Shown here: positions 54,973 through 63,669 of the stretch, piece after piece
How the letters are laid out: every line of letters begins with the position of its first letter
How positions within the stretch are numbered: position 1 is the first letter of the stretch
NCBI GenBank assembly: GCA_963729695.1
Contig: CAVSOT010000007.1
Coordinates: 868,001-932,000 of the forward strand
DNA: 64,000 nucleotides
Origin: PALSA-693 sp963729695
GTDB lineage: Bacteria > Actinomycetota > Acidimicrobiia > Acidimicrobiales > Palsa-688
Direction of reading: 5' to 3'
The notes under the pieces: model-generated
What the model was told of the DNA's origin: nothing
The model's database searches: none
What the model saw: the letters and a program-made list of their open reading frames with translations, nothing else
Made by a program: the position numbers and the translations under genes

Positions 54973-55340
54973 AAGGACATAGCCGGGCTCGACAGCCAAC
55001 AGATCGCGGGCCGGATGCGCTCGCTTGGCGCGCCGTGGCAGCTCGGCGTGACGCGCTCGTGCTTCTTTGCTCGAGCACATGGCTGCTGGTTGCCCGGTGC
55101 TATGTCGATGAGGCCGTCGCAGGTCAGCCCATGGCGGGACGAGCCGGCGGCATTTTCGGGGCAAGATGGACGGCTCTGTCGCAGTGAACCAGCGTTTTCG
55201 GTAGGGAGTTGACTCCCAGATATACATCGTATAAAATCTAAATGAGCTCGTTCGACCAGGGTGCTGGATGCTTGCCCCTGGAAGAGAGTTCGACTGAAGT
55301 CCAACTCTGGGTTCCAGACGAGCATTGAGATCGGGGGAGC
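54973..55340. other. 368-bp intergenic region with promoter and operator
   Basis: It separates paralogue 1 from the amidohydrolase gene. Apart from promoter/operator site 2 (55209-55235) I see nothing recognisable. It starts a new transcription unit rather than continuing the first. Confidence 0.5.
55209..55235 (+). promoter_or_regulatory. promoter-like sequence with 13-bp palindromic operator, site 2
   Basis: TTGACT (55209-55214) is followed after 15 bases by TATAAA (55230-55235). The palindrome TATACATCGTATA (55221-55233) differs from site 1 at one central base. Both sites place the palindrome over the -10 element. It lies about 105 bp upstream of the amidohydrolase start and probably serves the long downstream run of genes. 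Confidence 0.55.
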
Positions 55341-56627
55341 ATGACGACTGATACGTCGACTGAACCGGTAATCATAGTTTCAGCCGATACCCACGTTGGA
55401 CCTCGGCTTGTTGAGGACCTTCGTGCGTATTGCCCGCCTAAGTACCTTGACGACTTCGACCGTTACACGGCAGACGACGCAGAGCGCAAGGCGGCACGGC
55501 AGAGGTTTCTTTCTACACTGGACGCCTTCGAGCATCCGAACATGCGCACCGCTGGGCACTACGACCACGAAGCCCGCATGGCAGACTACGACCGCGACGG
55601 TGTCGCGGCCGGCGTGATCTTCCATGGCAGTGAGAATGGTGAGCTGATCCCTTTCGAACGAAGGATTATGGGTCGACGACCGCTGCCGGAGTCAGCTCGC
55701 GACCTGGAACTTCTGGCGGTCGGCCGACAGATTTACAATCGATGGTTAGCTGACTTCGTATCGCAGGCTCCTGAGCGTCATGTCGGTTTGGCCCAGCTGC
55801 CGATCTGGGATGTCGAGTTGGCTCGAGCCGAATTGGTTCGGGCGGCTGACTCCGGGCTGCGTGGCGTGAACTTCCCGGTGATCCAGGATGGCATTCCTGG
55901 CTACAACTTGCCGGAATGGGAGTCGCTCTGGTCACTGTGTGAGGAGCGCCAGCTTCCGTTGGTGACACACGTCGGCGGGGGCGGCCGGGTAGGGCACGAC
56001 AGCCCCGGGGGCTTGCTGATTGACATTGTCGAAGTTACGGGATGGCTGTCGCGGCGGGCGATTTGGTGGCTCATCTTGGCGGGCGTGTTCGAGCGTCATC
56101 CTGGTTTGAAACTGGTGGTCACCGAAACACCCGGGAACTGGTGGCCGGCCACCGTCCAAGAGTTGGAGTCGGTCTACGACCTGCGAGTTGATCGGCCGAA
56201 GTCGCAGTTCAAAGATCTCGTTCCCCGCCGGCCGACGGAGTACATGGCAAGAAATGTGTTCTTCGGGGCGAGCGGCGCCTCGGCATTTGAAGCCCAGGAA
56301 GCCATCGCGCACGGTGTCGAATCGAATCTGCTGTGGGGATCCGACTATCCCCACATCGAGGGAACGTTCCTGTACTGCGAGGATGCATCGATGCCTTCGG
56401 TGACAAAGCTCTCGCTACGAAACACCTTCGGTGCCATCGCGGAGGGACACACACGCCGGATGGTCGGCCTAAATGCCATCGAGGTGTACAACCTCGATCG
56501 CGACGTGCTGGCCCACATTGCTCGCCGGATCGACGCGCCGACGGCAACGGAACTGGCAACCCCGATCGACTCGATCCCCGAAGGGGCCGGATCGCTCGCG
56601 TTCCGCAGTTCAGGTACCTGGAGCTAA
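55341..56627 (+). CDS. amidohydrolase-2 family metal-dependent hydrolase, first copy
   Basis: TIM-barrel enzyme of 428 aa. The N-terminal metal motif is VSADTHVGP (Asp-x-His), with later His in LVTHVGGGGRVG and HPGLKLVVTETPGNWW, and Asp in LLWGSDYPHIEG. This arrangement is that of the ACMSD/resorcylate-decarboxylase branch, which carries out decarboxylations or C-C/C-N hydrolysis on small, often aromatic, acids. The substrate is not visible. It leads a run of plus-strand genes and lies next to an operator shared with paralogue 1. Confidence 0.82.
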   Translation: MTTDTSTEPVIIVSADTHVGPRLVEDLRAYCPPKYLDDFDRYTADDAERKAARQRFLSTLDAFEHPNMRTAGHYDHEARMADYDRDGVAAGVIFHGSENGELIPFERRIMGRRPLPESARDLELLAVGRQIYNRWLADFVSQAPERHVGLAQLPIWDVELARAELVRAADSGLRGVNFPVIQDGIPGYNLPEWESLWSLCEERQLPLVTHVGGGGRVGHDSPGGLLIDIVEVTGWLSRRAIWWLILAGVFERHPGLKLVVTETPGNWWPATVQELESVYDLRVDRPKSQFKDLVPRRPTEYMARNVFFGASGASAFEAQEAIAHGVESNLLWGSDYPHIEGTFLYCEDASMPSVTKLSLRNTFGAIAEGHTRRMVGLNAIEVYNLDRDVLAHIARRIDAPTATELATPIDSIPEGAGSLAFRSSGTWS

Positions 56628-56737
56628 GAGACTACATCCAACCCGGCTTTGACGTCGTTTCCGAGGTCGAGACGCGGTGTTTGGGGTGTGGTCGGGACCC
56701 ACGGTTTTGCGGTCCGTTGAGGCGAGAGGAAATAGTC

Positions 56738-58797
56738 GTGACTGCTGCCATTGTCCCGGTTGGAACGGGGGACGGGTTGTTTGACGCGCCGTTTGTGGAT
56801 GGGGACGAGTGGCGGGATGGCCCGGTGCGTCATCGTTATGTGCATGGGGGTTTTGAGGGGACTGACGCCCGGTTCGCGTTTCATTTTCCACCGGCGGAGT
56901 GTTATGAGGGGCGGTTTTTCCAGCCGATTTTCGCGGTGCCGGGGAATGAGCATACGGCTAGTAGTGGGTTTATGCCGGGGACTTCGGGGTGGGTGGAGTT
57001 TGCGGTGGGGAGCGGGGCTTATTTTGTGGAGTCGAATCAGGGTCGTTTGAATTCTTTCCCGGCGGAGGATTGGACGGTGTCGGGTTATCGCACGTCCGTG
57101 GCGGTGGCCAAGTATTCGAGGGTGGTGGCGGCCGAGATGTACGGCGGGCACCGGCCCTTCGGGTATGTGTTCGGGGGCAGCGGCGGCGCCTACAAGACGA
57201 TCAGCTCGTTTGAGAACGCCCCCGGCGTATGGGAAGGCACCCTCCCCTACATTCACACGACATCGACAAACGTTCCCAGTACCTTCACGGCGCAAAATTT
57301 TGCGATCCGCACACTCGGCGAGAAGTTTGCGGGGATCGTGGATGCGGTGGAGCCGGGGGGTGGTGGCGACATGTTTGTAGGGTTGTCGGTGGAGGAGCGG
57401 GAGGCGCTGGCGGAGGTGACCCGGATGGGGTTCCCGCCCCGGGCGTGGTTCGATTGGGAGCGTATCGCCAGCCAGTATCACGGGGTGTGGTCCATCTTGA
57501 TCGACAACGTGATGCGGTGGGATCCGGAGTATTTCGAGGATTTCTGGGCCGTACCAGGCTATTTGGGTTTCGACCCGCCGGAGTCGTTGTCCAACGCGAG
57601 GGTGCAGGTGAAGGCCACGGTGATGGACACGATCACCGCGGCGGCGGCCGCCAAGTTGGGTTTGACGGTGCCGAGGCTGTTGACGGTGGGTGAGATGCCC
57701 GACGGCCGGTGGCGTTGCGTATCGGGGGGCTGCCGAAGAAGAGTTTGCAGGGGGCAATGCTGACGGTGGCCACCGGGACCGCTTCGGGTCAGGTAGTGCA
57801 CGTTGTAGATGTGGTGGGTGACATCGTCGTGCCTGGCTATGGCCAGGACCACCCCCAGGGGCTGACCGGGGTGACGGCCGGGGACGAGGTCCTTATCGAC
57901 AACTCGGTGTATTTGGCCTCTTTGACCTATCACCGCCATCAGGTCCATCCGGACTATCCGCAGTGGGACCAGTTCCGGGTTGGCGACCAAGCGGTCTACC
58001 CGCAGCGGCCCAGGTTGATCGGTCCCCGGTCGGCCCGGTGGAACTCGGGGTCGGTCCAGACGGGCCGGTTCACCGGGAAGATGATCGTGGTCCAGAACCT
58101 GATGGACGAGGCGGCCTACCCCAGCCAGGCCGACTTTTACCGCCACATGGTGGAGGCTGCCGTCGGCGGCGGTGTCGACGATCACTACCGGTTGTGGTTT
58201 GTGGATCATGCTATGCACGGCCAGCCGATAGCGTCGCCCGGTGATGCCCGGCCGGTGAGGACCACCAGGGTGGTCAGCTTCATCGGCGTGTTGCGACAGG
58301 CGTTGCGGGATCTGGCGGACTGGGTGGAGAAGGGGTTGAGCCCGCCGCCCGGCACCGAGTACCACGTGATCGACGGCCAGGTGGTGGTGCCAACCAGCGC
58401 CAGGGCCCGGAAGGGGATCCAGCCGGTGGTCACTCTGACCGCCAATGGGGGTGCCAAGGCGGTGGTGGGCGTCGGGGAGAGTGTGGTGTTCTATGGAGTG
58501 GCCGAGGTGCCGCCCGGGGCGGGAACCATCGTGGCCGCGGAGTGGGATTTCGAGGGTGGGGGTGACTACCCACGAAGCGAGGCCGGCATGGACGGCGACC
58601 TGGCCAGCGTCACCGTCACCACCTCCTACGCCTTTAGCCGGCCCGGCACCTACTTCCCGGCCCTCCGTGTTGCCTCTCAACGCCAAGGCGACCCCGACAC
58701 CCCCCACACCCGGATCCATAACCTGGGCCGGACGCGAGTCGTCGTACGCGACGGAACCGGGTACACGGTTGCCTCTACCTCGGGTCCAGATACCTGA
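56738..58797 (+). CDS. putative alpha/beta-hydrolase with C-terminal PKD domain, paralogue 2 (one frame break)
   Basis: About 686 aa from the GTG at 56738 (GAGAGGA upstream) if one C missing near 57706 is restored (GGCCGGTGG read as GGCCCGGTGG). It shares RHRYVHGGFEGTDARF, FGYVFGGSGGAYKT, DPEYFEDFW, GRFTGKMIVVQNLMDEAAYP and LWFVDHAMHG with the other copies. The C-terminal PKD region reads GAGTIVAAEWDFEGGGDYPR, SRPGTYFPALRVASQRQ. The first 400 bp use many more T-ending codons than the rest, suggesting a different history for that part. It lies 110 bp after the amidohydrolase and 29 bp before the binding-protein gene. Confidence 0.7.
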
Positions 58798-58826
58798 GTC
58801 TCAGTAACAACGGGGGAACAACCACA

Positions 58827-60098
58827 ATGAATCCGCGCAGATATCTCGTAAGCCTTGTCAGCGTCATCCTGATAGTCCTGGCCCTGAACGCCTGCTCTTC
58901 GAGCGGCAATCCAGCATCTACAAGCGCCACAACAAGCCCGACGAGCGCGACCGGGGGCCCGACGGGGAACGGCCAGACGGCCACCTCTCTGTCGCCCACG
59001 CCAGCAGCCGGAGCTCCCATAAAGGTCGGCCTGATCTGCACCTGTACGAACAGCTCTTTCGGTCAAAATATCCTGCCCGGAGTAGACAACTACAAGGCCT
59101 GGGTCAGCACCGTAAATGCGTCGGGTGGGATCGACGGACATCCCATTGATCTAATAGTTAAAGATGACCAGGCTAATCCTGGCAGTTCACTTTTGTTCGC
59201 ACAAACGCTCGTCAATTCGAATCACGTCGTAGCCATAGAAGACGACACAATTGTCGATCAATCCTGGTCGACCTTTGCTCAGTCGGCCAAGGTGCCAGTG
59301 ATCGGACTGACCAACTACAATTCAGACTTTTATCCTGTCGCCCAGACGAATGATTCTGTCGTATCTTCCGTCGTCCAAACCGCGAAGGACGCGGGTGCAA
59401 CCAACTTCGGTGCCCTGTATTGCGCCGAAGCGGCCGTCTGCCAGGAAAGCATTCCGCCTCTTAAAGCCGACGGACAGAAGCTGGGCGTACCTGATGTATT
59501 AAACAGCGAAGTTGCCGCCACGGCCCCTAACTACACCGCGCAATGCGTCGCCGCCCAGCAGGCCCATGTCCAGGCACTGTTCATCGGCGACAGCTCCAAC
59601 GTCATCGAACGAGTTGCAGCCGACTGCGCCAAACAAGGGTACAACCCAATTTACGTCACCGAAGGTTTGGGGTTCAGCACGCTACTCGACCACGCCCCCG
59701 GCCTAACCAATCTTTGGTCTGAGTACCCGGCCCTGCCGTTCTGGGCGAACACGCCGGCAGTGCAAGCCATGAACAGCGCAATAGACAAGTACTATCCCGG
59801 TACGCGCGAGAGGGCAACGGTTTGGAGCGAGAACCCCACTCTGACCTGGCCAGGGGGACTACTTCTCGAGGACGCCGTGAAAGCCGGAGGTCTGGGACCG
59901 ACCGCCACGCCCACCGCGGCCGAGGTTGTCACGGGACTGGAATCCCTCAAGGGCGACACCCTGGACGGCTGGTCTCCCCCGCTCACTTTCGTACCCGGAC
60001 AGGTCCACGCCGTGGATTGCTGGTACACGGCCCGCGTCTTGAATGGCACCCCCACCCTGGTCAACAATGGAAAAGCCACCTGCCAAGCCAGCGCATAG
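58827..60098 (+). CDS. ABC transporter substrate-binding lipoprotein, branched-chain amino acid type
   Basis: 423 aa. The signal peptide MNPRRYLVSLVSVILIVLAL ends in lipobox LNAC with Cys at 23, so it is anchored outside the membrane. After a Ser/Thr-rich linker, IKVGLICTCTNSSFGQNI begins a type-I periplasmic-binding fold, continuing WVSTVNASGGIDGHPIDLIV, a typical LivJ-like pattern. It lacks a neighbouring permease or ATPase in the window. Flanked by two hydrolase paralogues, it probably delivers the cluster substrate. Base use is less GC-rich than in the his/trp genes, hinting at transfer. Confidence 0.85.
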   Translation: MNPRRYLVSLVSVILIVLALNACSSSGNPASTSATTSPTSATGGPTGNGQTATSLSPTPAAGAPIKVGLICTCTNSSFGQNILPGVDNYKAWVSTVNASGGIDGHPIDLIVKDDQANPGSSLLFAQTLVNSNHVVAIEDDTIVDQSWSTFAQSAKVPVIGLTNYNSDFYPVAQTNDSVVSSVVQTAKDAGATNFGALYCAEAAVCQESIPPLKADGQKLGVPDVLNSEVAATAPNYTAQCVAAQQAHVQALFIGDSSNVIERVAADCAKQGYNPIYVTEGLGFSTLLDHAPGLTNLWSEYPALPFWANTPAVQAMNSAIDKYYPGTRERATVWSENPTLTWPGGLLLEDAVKAGGLGPTATPTAAEVVTGLESLKGDTLDGWSPPLTFVPGQVHAVDCWYTARVLNGTPTLVNNGKATCQASA

Positions 60099-60136
60099 TT
60101 CTTGAACCCCTACTAGCGAGCGAGAGGGAGGAGTCC

Positions 60137-62157
60137 GTGGCGAGTAGCGAAATGAACGCCCAGCTGGGCGCGAGGGACCCTGATTTTGATTCCGGGTTTG
60201 TTGACGTGGATGAATGGCGTGACGAACCGGTCCGGCACCGTTATGTGCACGGCGGGTTTGAGGGTACCGACACCCGCTTCGCTGTGCACTTTCCACCCGC
60301 CGAGCGCTACGAGGGCCGTTTCTTCCAGCCGGTCTACGCCGTTCCGGGCAACGAGCACACGGTCAGTGGCGGTTTCATGCCCGGGACCGACGGGTGGGTC
60401 CCCTTCGCCTTGACGAGTGGAGCGTACTTCGTCGAGTCAAACCAAGGTCGGCTCGAGCGTTTTCCGGGCGACGACTGGACAACCCCCGGTTACCGGGCAT
60501 CCGCCGGGGTGGCCAGATACTCCCGGTACCTGGCGGCGGAAATGTACGGCGAGCACCGGGCCTATGGCTATATCTTCGGTGGCAGCGGCGGGGCCTACAG
60601 GACGATGAGCTGCGTGGAGAACGTCCCGGGCGTGTGGGACGGATCGGTCCCCTACATTCATGGCACGCCGATGAGCGTGCCGAACATGTTCACGGTGCAG
60701 TTTCACGCCATCCGGCTTCTTCGCCAGAGGTTTCCGGTGATGGTCGATGCGATCGAGCCGGGGGGCGGCGGGGACATGTCGCCGATTTGAACGCCGAGGA
60801 GCAAGAAGCGCTTGCAGAGGTCACCCGGATGGGGTTTCCGCCTCGGGCCTGGTTCGACGTAGAGCGCATCTCCAGCCAGTACCACACGGTGTGGTCCGAC
60901 CTGATCGACAACGTCGTGAAGTGGGATCCGGAGTATTTCGAGGATTTCTGGTCGGTGCCGGGCTATCTGGGCTTCGACCCTCCCCAATCGCTGGCCCGAG
61001 CTCGGGTTCAGGTCAAGACCACGGTGACCAAGACCGTCACCGCCGACGAGGCCGCCGCGCTGGGCCTGCGCCTCCCCCGTTTTCATAGCATCGGCGTCAA
61101 GCCCGACATGCCGGTGGCTCTCCGTCTGGAAGGCCTGCCGGACCAGCCCTTGCAGGGGGCGAGGCTTACGGTGATCAGTGGCATGGCTGCTGGTCAGGTT
61201 TTGTCGGTTGTCGATGTGGTGGGTGACATCGTGGTGCCCGGCTTCGGCCCGGAGCACCGTGAGGGCATGAGCGGCATCTCTGCCGGAGACGAGGTGGTCG
61301 TCGATAACTCTGTCTATTTGGCCTCACTGACCTACCACCGCCATCAGGTCGACCCGGACTATCCGCAGTGGGATCAGTTCCGGGTTGGCAACCAGCCGAT
61401 CTATCCGCAGCGGCCCAACTTGATCGGTCCCCGCTCGGCTCGTTGGTCGTGTGGGTCGGTGCAGACGGGGCGGTTCACGGGGAAGATGATCGTCGTCCAG
61501 AACTTGATGGACGAGGCCGCCTACCCCTGCCAGGCCGACTTTTACCGTCGCATGGTCCGGGCCACGGTGGGGGCGGGCCTGGACGACTGCTACCGATTGT
61601 GGTTTGTGGATCATGCCATGCATGGCCATCCGACGGTGCTGCCTGGCGATTCCCGCCCGGTGCGGACCACCCGGGTGGTCAGCTACCTGGGGGTGTTGCA
61701 CCAGGCCTTGCGGGATCTGGCCGACTGGGTGGAGAAGGGGTTGGCCCCGCCGCCCAGCAACGACTACCAGGTGATCGACGGCCAGGTGGTGGTGCCGGCC
61801 GGCGCCAAGGCCCGCAAAGGGATCCAGCCGGTGGTGACGCTGACCGTCGACGGCGGGGAGAAGACGGTGGTGGGCGTCGGTGAGGTGGTGCAGTTCTGCG
61901 GGGTGGCCGAGGTGCCCCCGGGGGCGGGAACCATCGTGGCCGCCGAGTGGGACTTCGAAGGTGGGGGTGACTACCCCCGGGCCGAGCCAGGGATGGACGG
62001 CGACCTGGCCAAGGTCACCGTGACCACCTCCTACGCCTTTAGCCAGCCCGGCACGTACTTCCCGGCCCTGCGCATCACCTCACAACGACAGGGCGACCCC
62101 AACACGCCGCACACCCGCATCCTAAACCTCGCCCGAGCCCGAGTGATCGTTCGATAG
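60137..62157 (+). CDS. putative alpha/beta-hydrolase with C-terminal PKD domain, paralogue 3 (one frame break)
   Basis: About 673 aa from the GTG at 60137 (GGGAGGAG upstream) if one T missing near 60779 (ATGTCGCC read as ATGTTCGCC) is restored. It shares RHRYVHGGFEGTDTRF, YGYIFGGSGGAYRT, DPEYFEDFW, GRFTGKMIVVQNLMDEAAYP and LWFVDHAMHGHP with its paralogues. The C-terminal PKD reads GAGTIVAAEWDFEGGGDYPR. Its C-terminal half is visibly closer to paralogue 2 than to paralogue 1. It starts 38 bp after the binding-protein gene. Confidence 0.7.
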
Positions 62158-62250
62158 CAAAGCAATGGAGCGGCATCCAATCGCAACCCACTCGACTGAC
62201 GGGTCGGGCGGCACACAACGAATCGTCGTTTACAAACCAGGAAGGTGGAG

Positions 62251-63669
62251 ATGTCTGACCGGTTGATGATTTTCTCGTGCGACGGCCACGTCGGAGGGCC
62301 GCCCCAAGCCTACAAGGACTACATAGACCCGCGCTACCGGAAGGCGCTCGAAGAACTTTCAGCAGAGAACGAGGAGTGGAGCAGCCACACTGTCCGCGGC
62401 GAAAGCTTCCGGCGAGAGCAGGGTCAAGGATATGGCACCTTCGACGCCAAACGGCTTCTCGAGGAGATGGACGCTGAGGGAGTGGCGGGACAGCTACTGT
62501 TGAACGGGCATAGTTTGGCCACCACGCCCTTCTTCTCTATAGCCAACGACGTCTACCCTCCGGAGTTGCGCGCCGCCGGCGCTAAGGCATTTCACCGATG
62601 GTTGGTGGATTTCGCGGCCGACGGAGATGGGAGGTTGGCCCCGGTGGCTGACCCGGGCCCGTGTCTCGATCTCGACGCCGCCGTGGAGGAGTTGAACGGC
62701 TTGGCCGAGGCGGGCTTCGTCGGAGTCTTCCTGCCAGGCACCGTGCAAGATCCTGCCCTTCCCGAGCTCTACGACCGGTACTTCGACCCCTTCTGGGCGG
62801 CCTGCGAAGAACAAAGCCTCGCCTTGATTATCCATGCCGCATTCGGGTCGCAGCAGGGACGCATTCTCGAGGCGGTCCGAAAGATGGACCGAATGAGGGA
62901 CGATCTGCGCAAGAACGAGCGACTGAGGCAAGAACTCGCGGCCAAGAACCCGGAATTCGCGTCGCTCGATGTCGGCTCGCTGACCGCCCATGAGCTGCTC
63001 GAACTAGGAGGTGGTGCCCCCGACGCCATGACGGCACGCTTCGGTGCGACCGCCCTTCACGCCGGGCGCCGGGCTTTCGCCCATCTGATGCTGGGGGGCG
63101 TGTTCGATCGTTTCCCGAAGCTGAAGCTGCTGCTCATCGAGCTGCGTGCCGATTGGCTGCCAGCCACGCTCGCCCATCTCGACGCTCTCGTCCCGATAGC
63201 GGCCCCTTGGCTGGAGCTGAAACCCAGTGAGTACTTCCAGCACAACTGCTGGATCGCGCCGAGCTCACCGCGGCCGTCGGAGGTTGCCATGCGGCATGAC
63301 ATCGGGATCGACAGGTTTCTGTTCGCCACCGATTACCCGCATCCCGAGGGCACCTGGCCGCACACGTTCGAGTGGATGCGGGCCGTGTTTCGAGACGTGC
63401 CGGACAGTGAACTGCGACATATCCTCGGAGAGAATGCCAGCCGATGCCTCGCCCTCAACCGCACGAACCTGTTAGCCACCGCGGATCGCATTGGGCCGAA
63501 GGCAGTCGACATCCGGGACAGCCGCCGCGAGGTCGATCCCTCCCTCATCGATGTCTTCCACCGCCGCTCGGGGTTCAGCAATAGCGCCGAACGGGTAGAT
63601 CTGACGGAGGTCGAGCGTTGGGTTGACAGTGCCCCAGTGAGACGAACTTTTTGTAAAGGGGGATCATGA
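62251..63669 (+). CDS. amidohydrolase-2 family metal-dependent hydrolase, second divergent copy
   Basis: 472 aa from the ATG at 62251 (GGAAGGTGGAG upstream). The metal motif is IFSCDGHVGGP, with His in ALIIHAAFGSQQ and FPKLKLLLIELRADWLPA, and Asp in RFLFATDYPHPEGTW. It has a lysine- and arginine-rich helical insertion (VRKMDRMRDDLRKNERLRQE) not seen in the first copy. The two amidohydrolases are only distantly alike, so they probably act on different intermediates. Its stop overlaps the paralogue 4 start (ATGA), showing direct coupling. Confidence 0.82.
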   Translation: MSDRLMIFSCDGHVGGPPQAYKDYIDPRYRKALEELSAENEEWSSHTVRGESFRREQGQGYGTFDAKRLLEEMDAEGVAGQLLLNGHSLATTPFFSIANDVYPPELRAAGAKAFHRWLVDFAADGDGRLAPVADPGPCLDLDAAVEELNGLAEAGFVGVFLPGTVQDPALPELYDRYFDPFWAACEEQSLALIIHAAFGSQQGRILEAVRKMDRMRDDLRKNERLRQELAAKNPEFASLDVGSLTAHELLELGGGAPDAMTARFGATALHAGRRAFAHLMLGGVFDRFPKLKLLLIELRADWLPATLAHLDALVPIAAPWLELKPSEYFQHNCWIAPSSPRPSEVAMRHDIGIDRFLFATDYPHPEGTWPHTFEWMRAVFRDVPDSELRHILGENASRCLALNRTNLLATADRIGPKAVDIRDSRREVDPSLIDVFHRRSGFSNSAERVDLTEVERWVDSAPVRRTFCKGGS

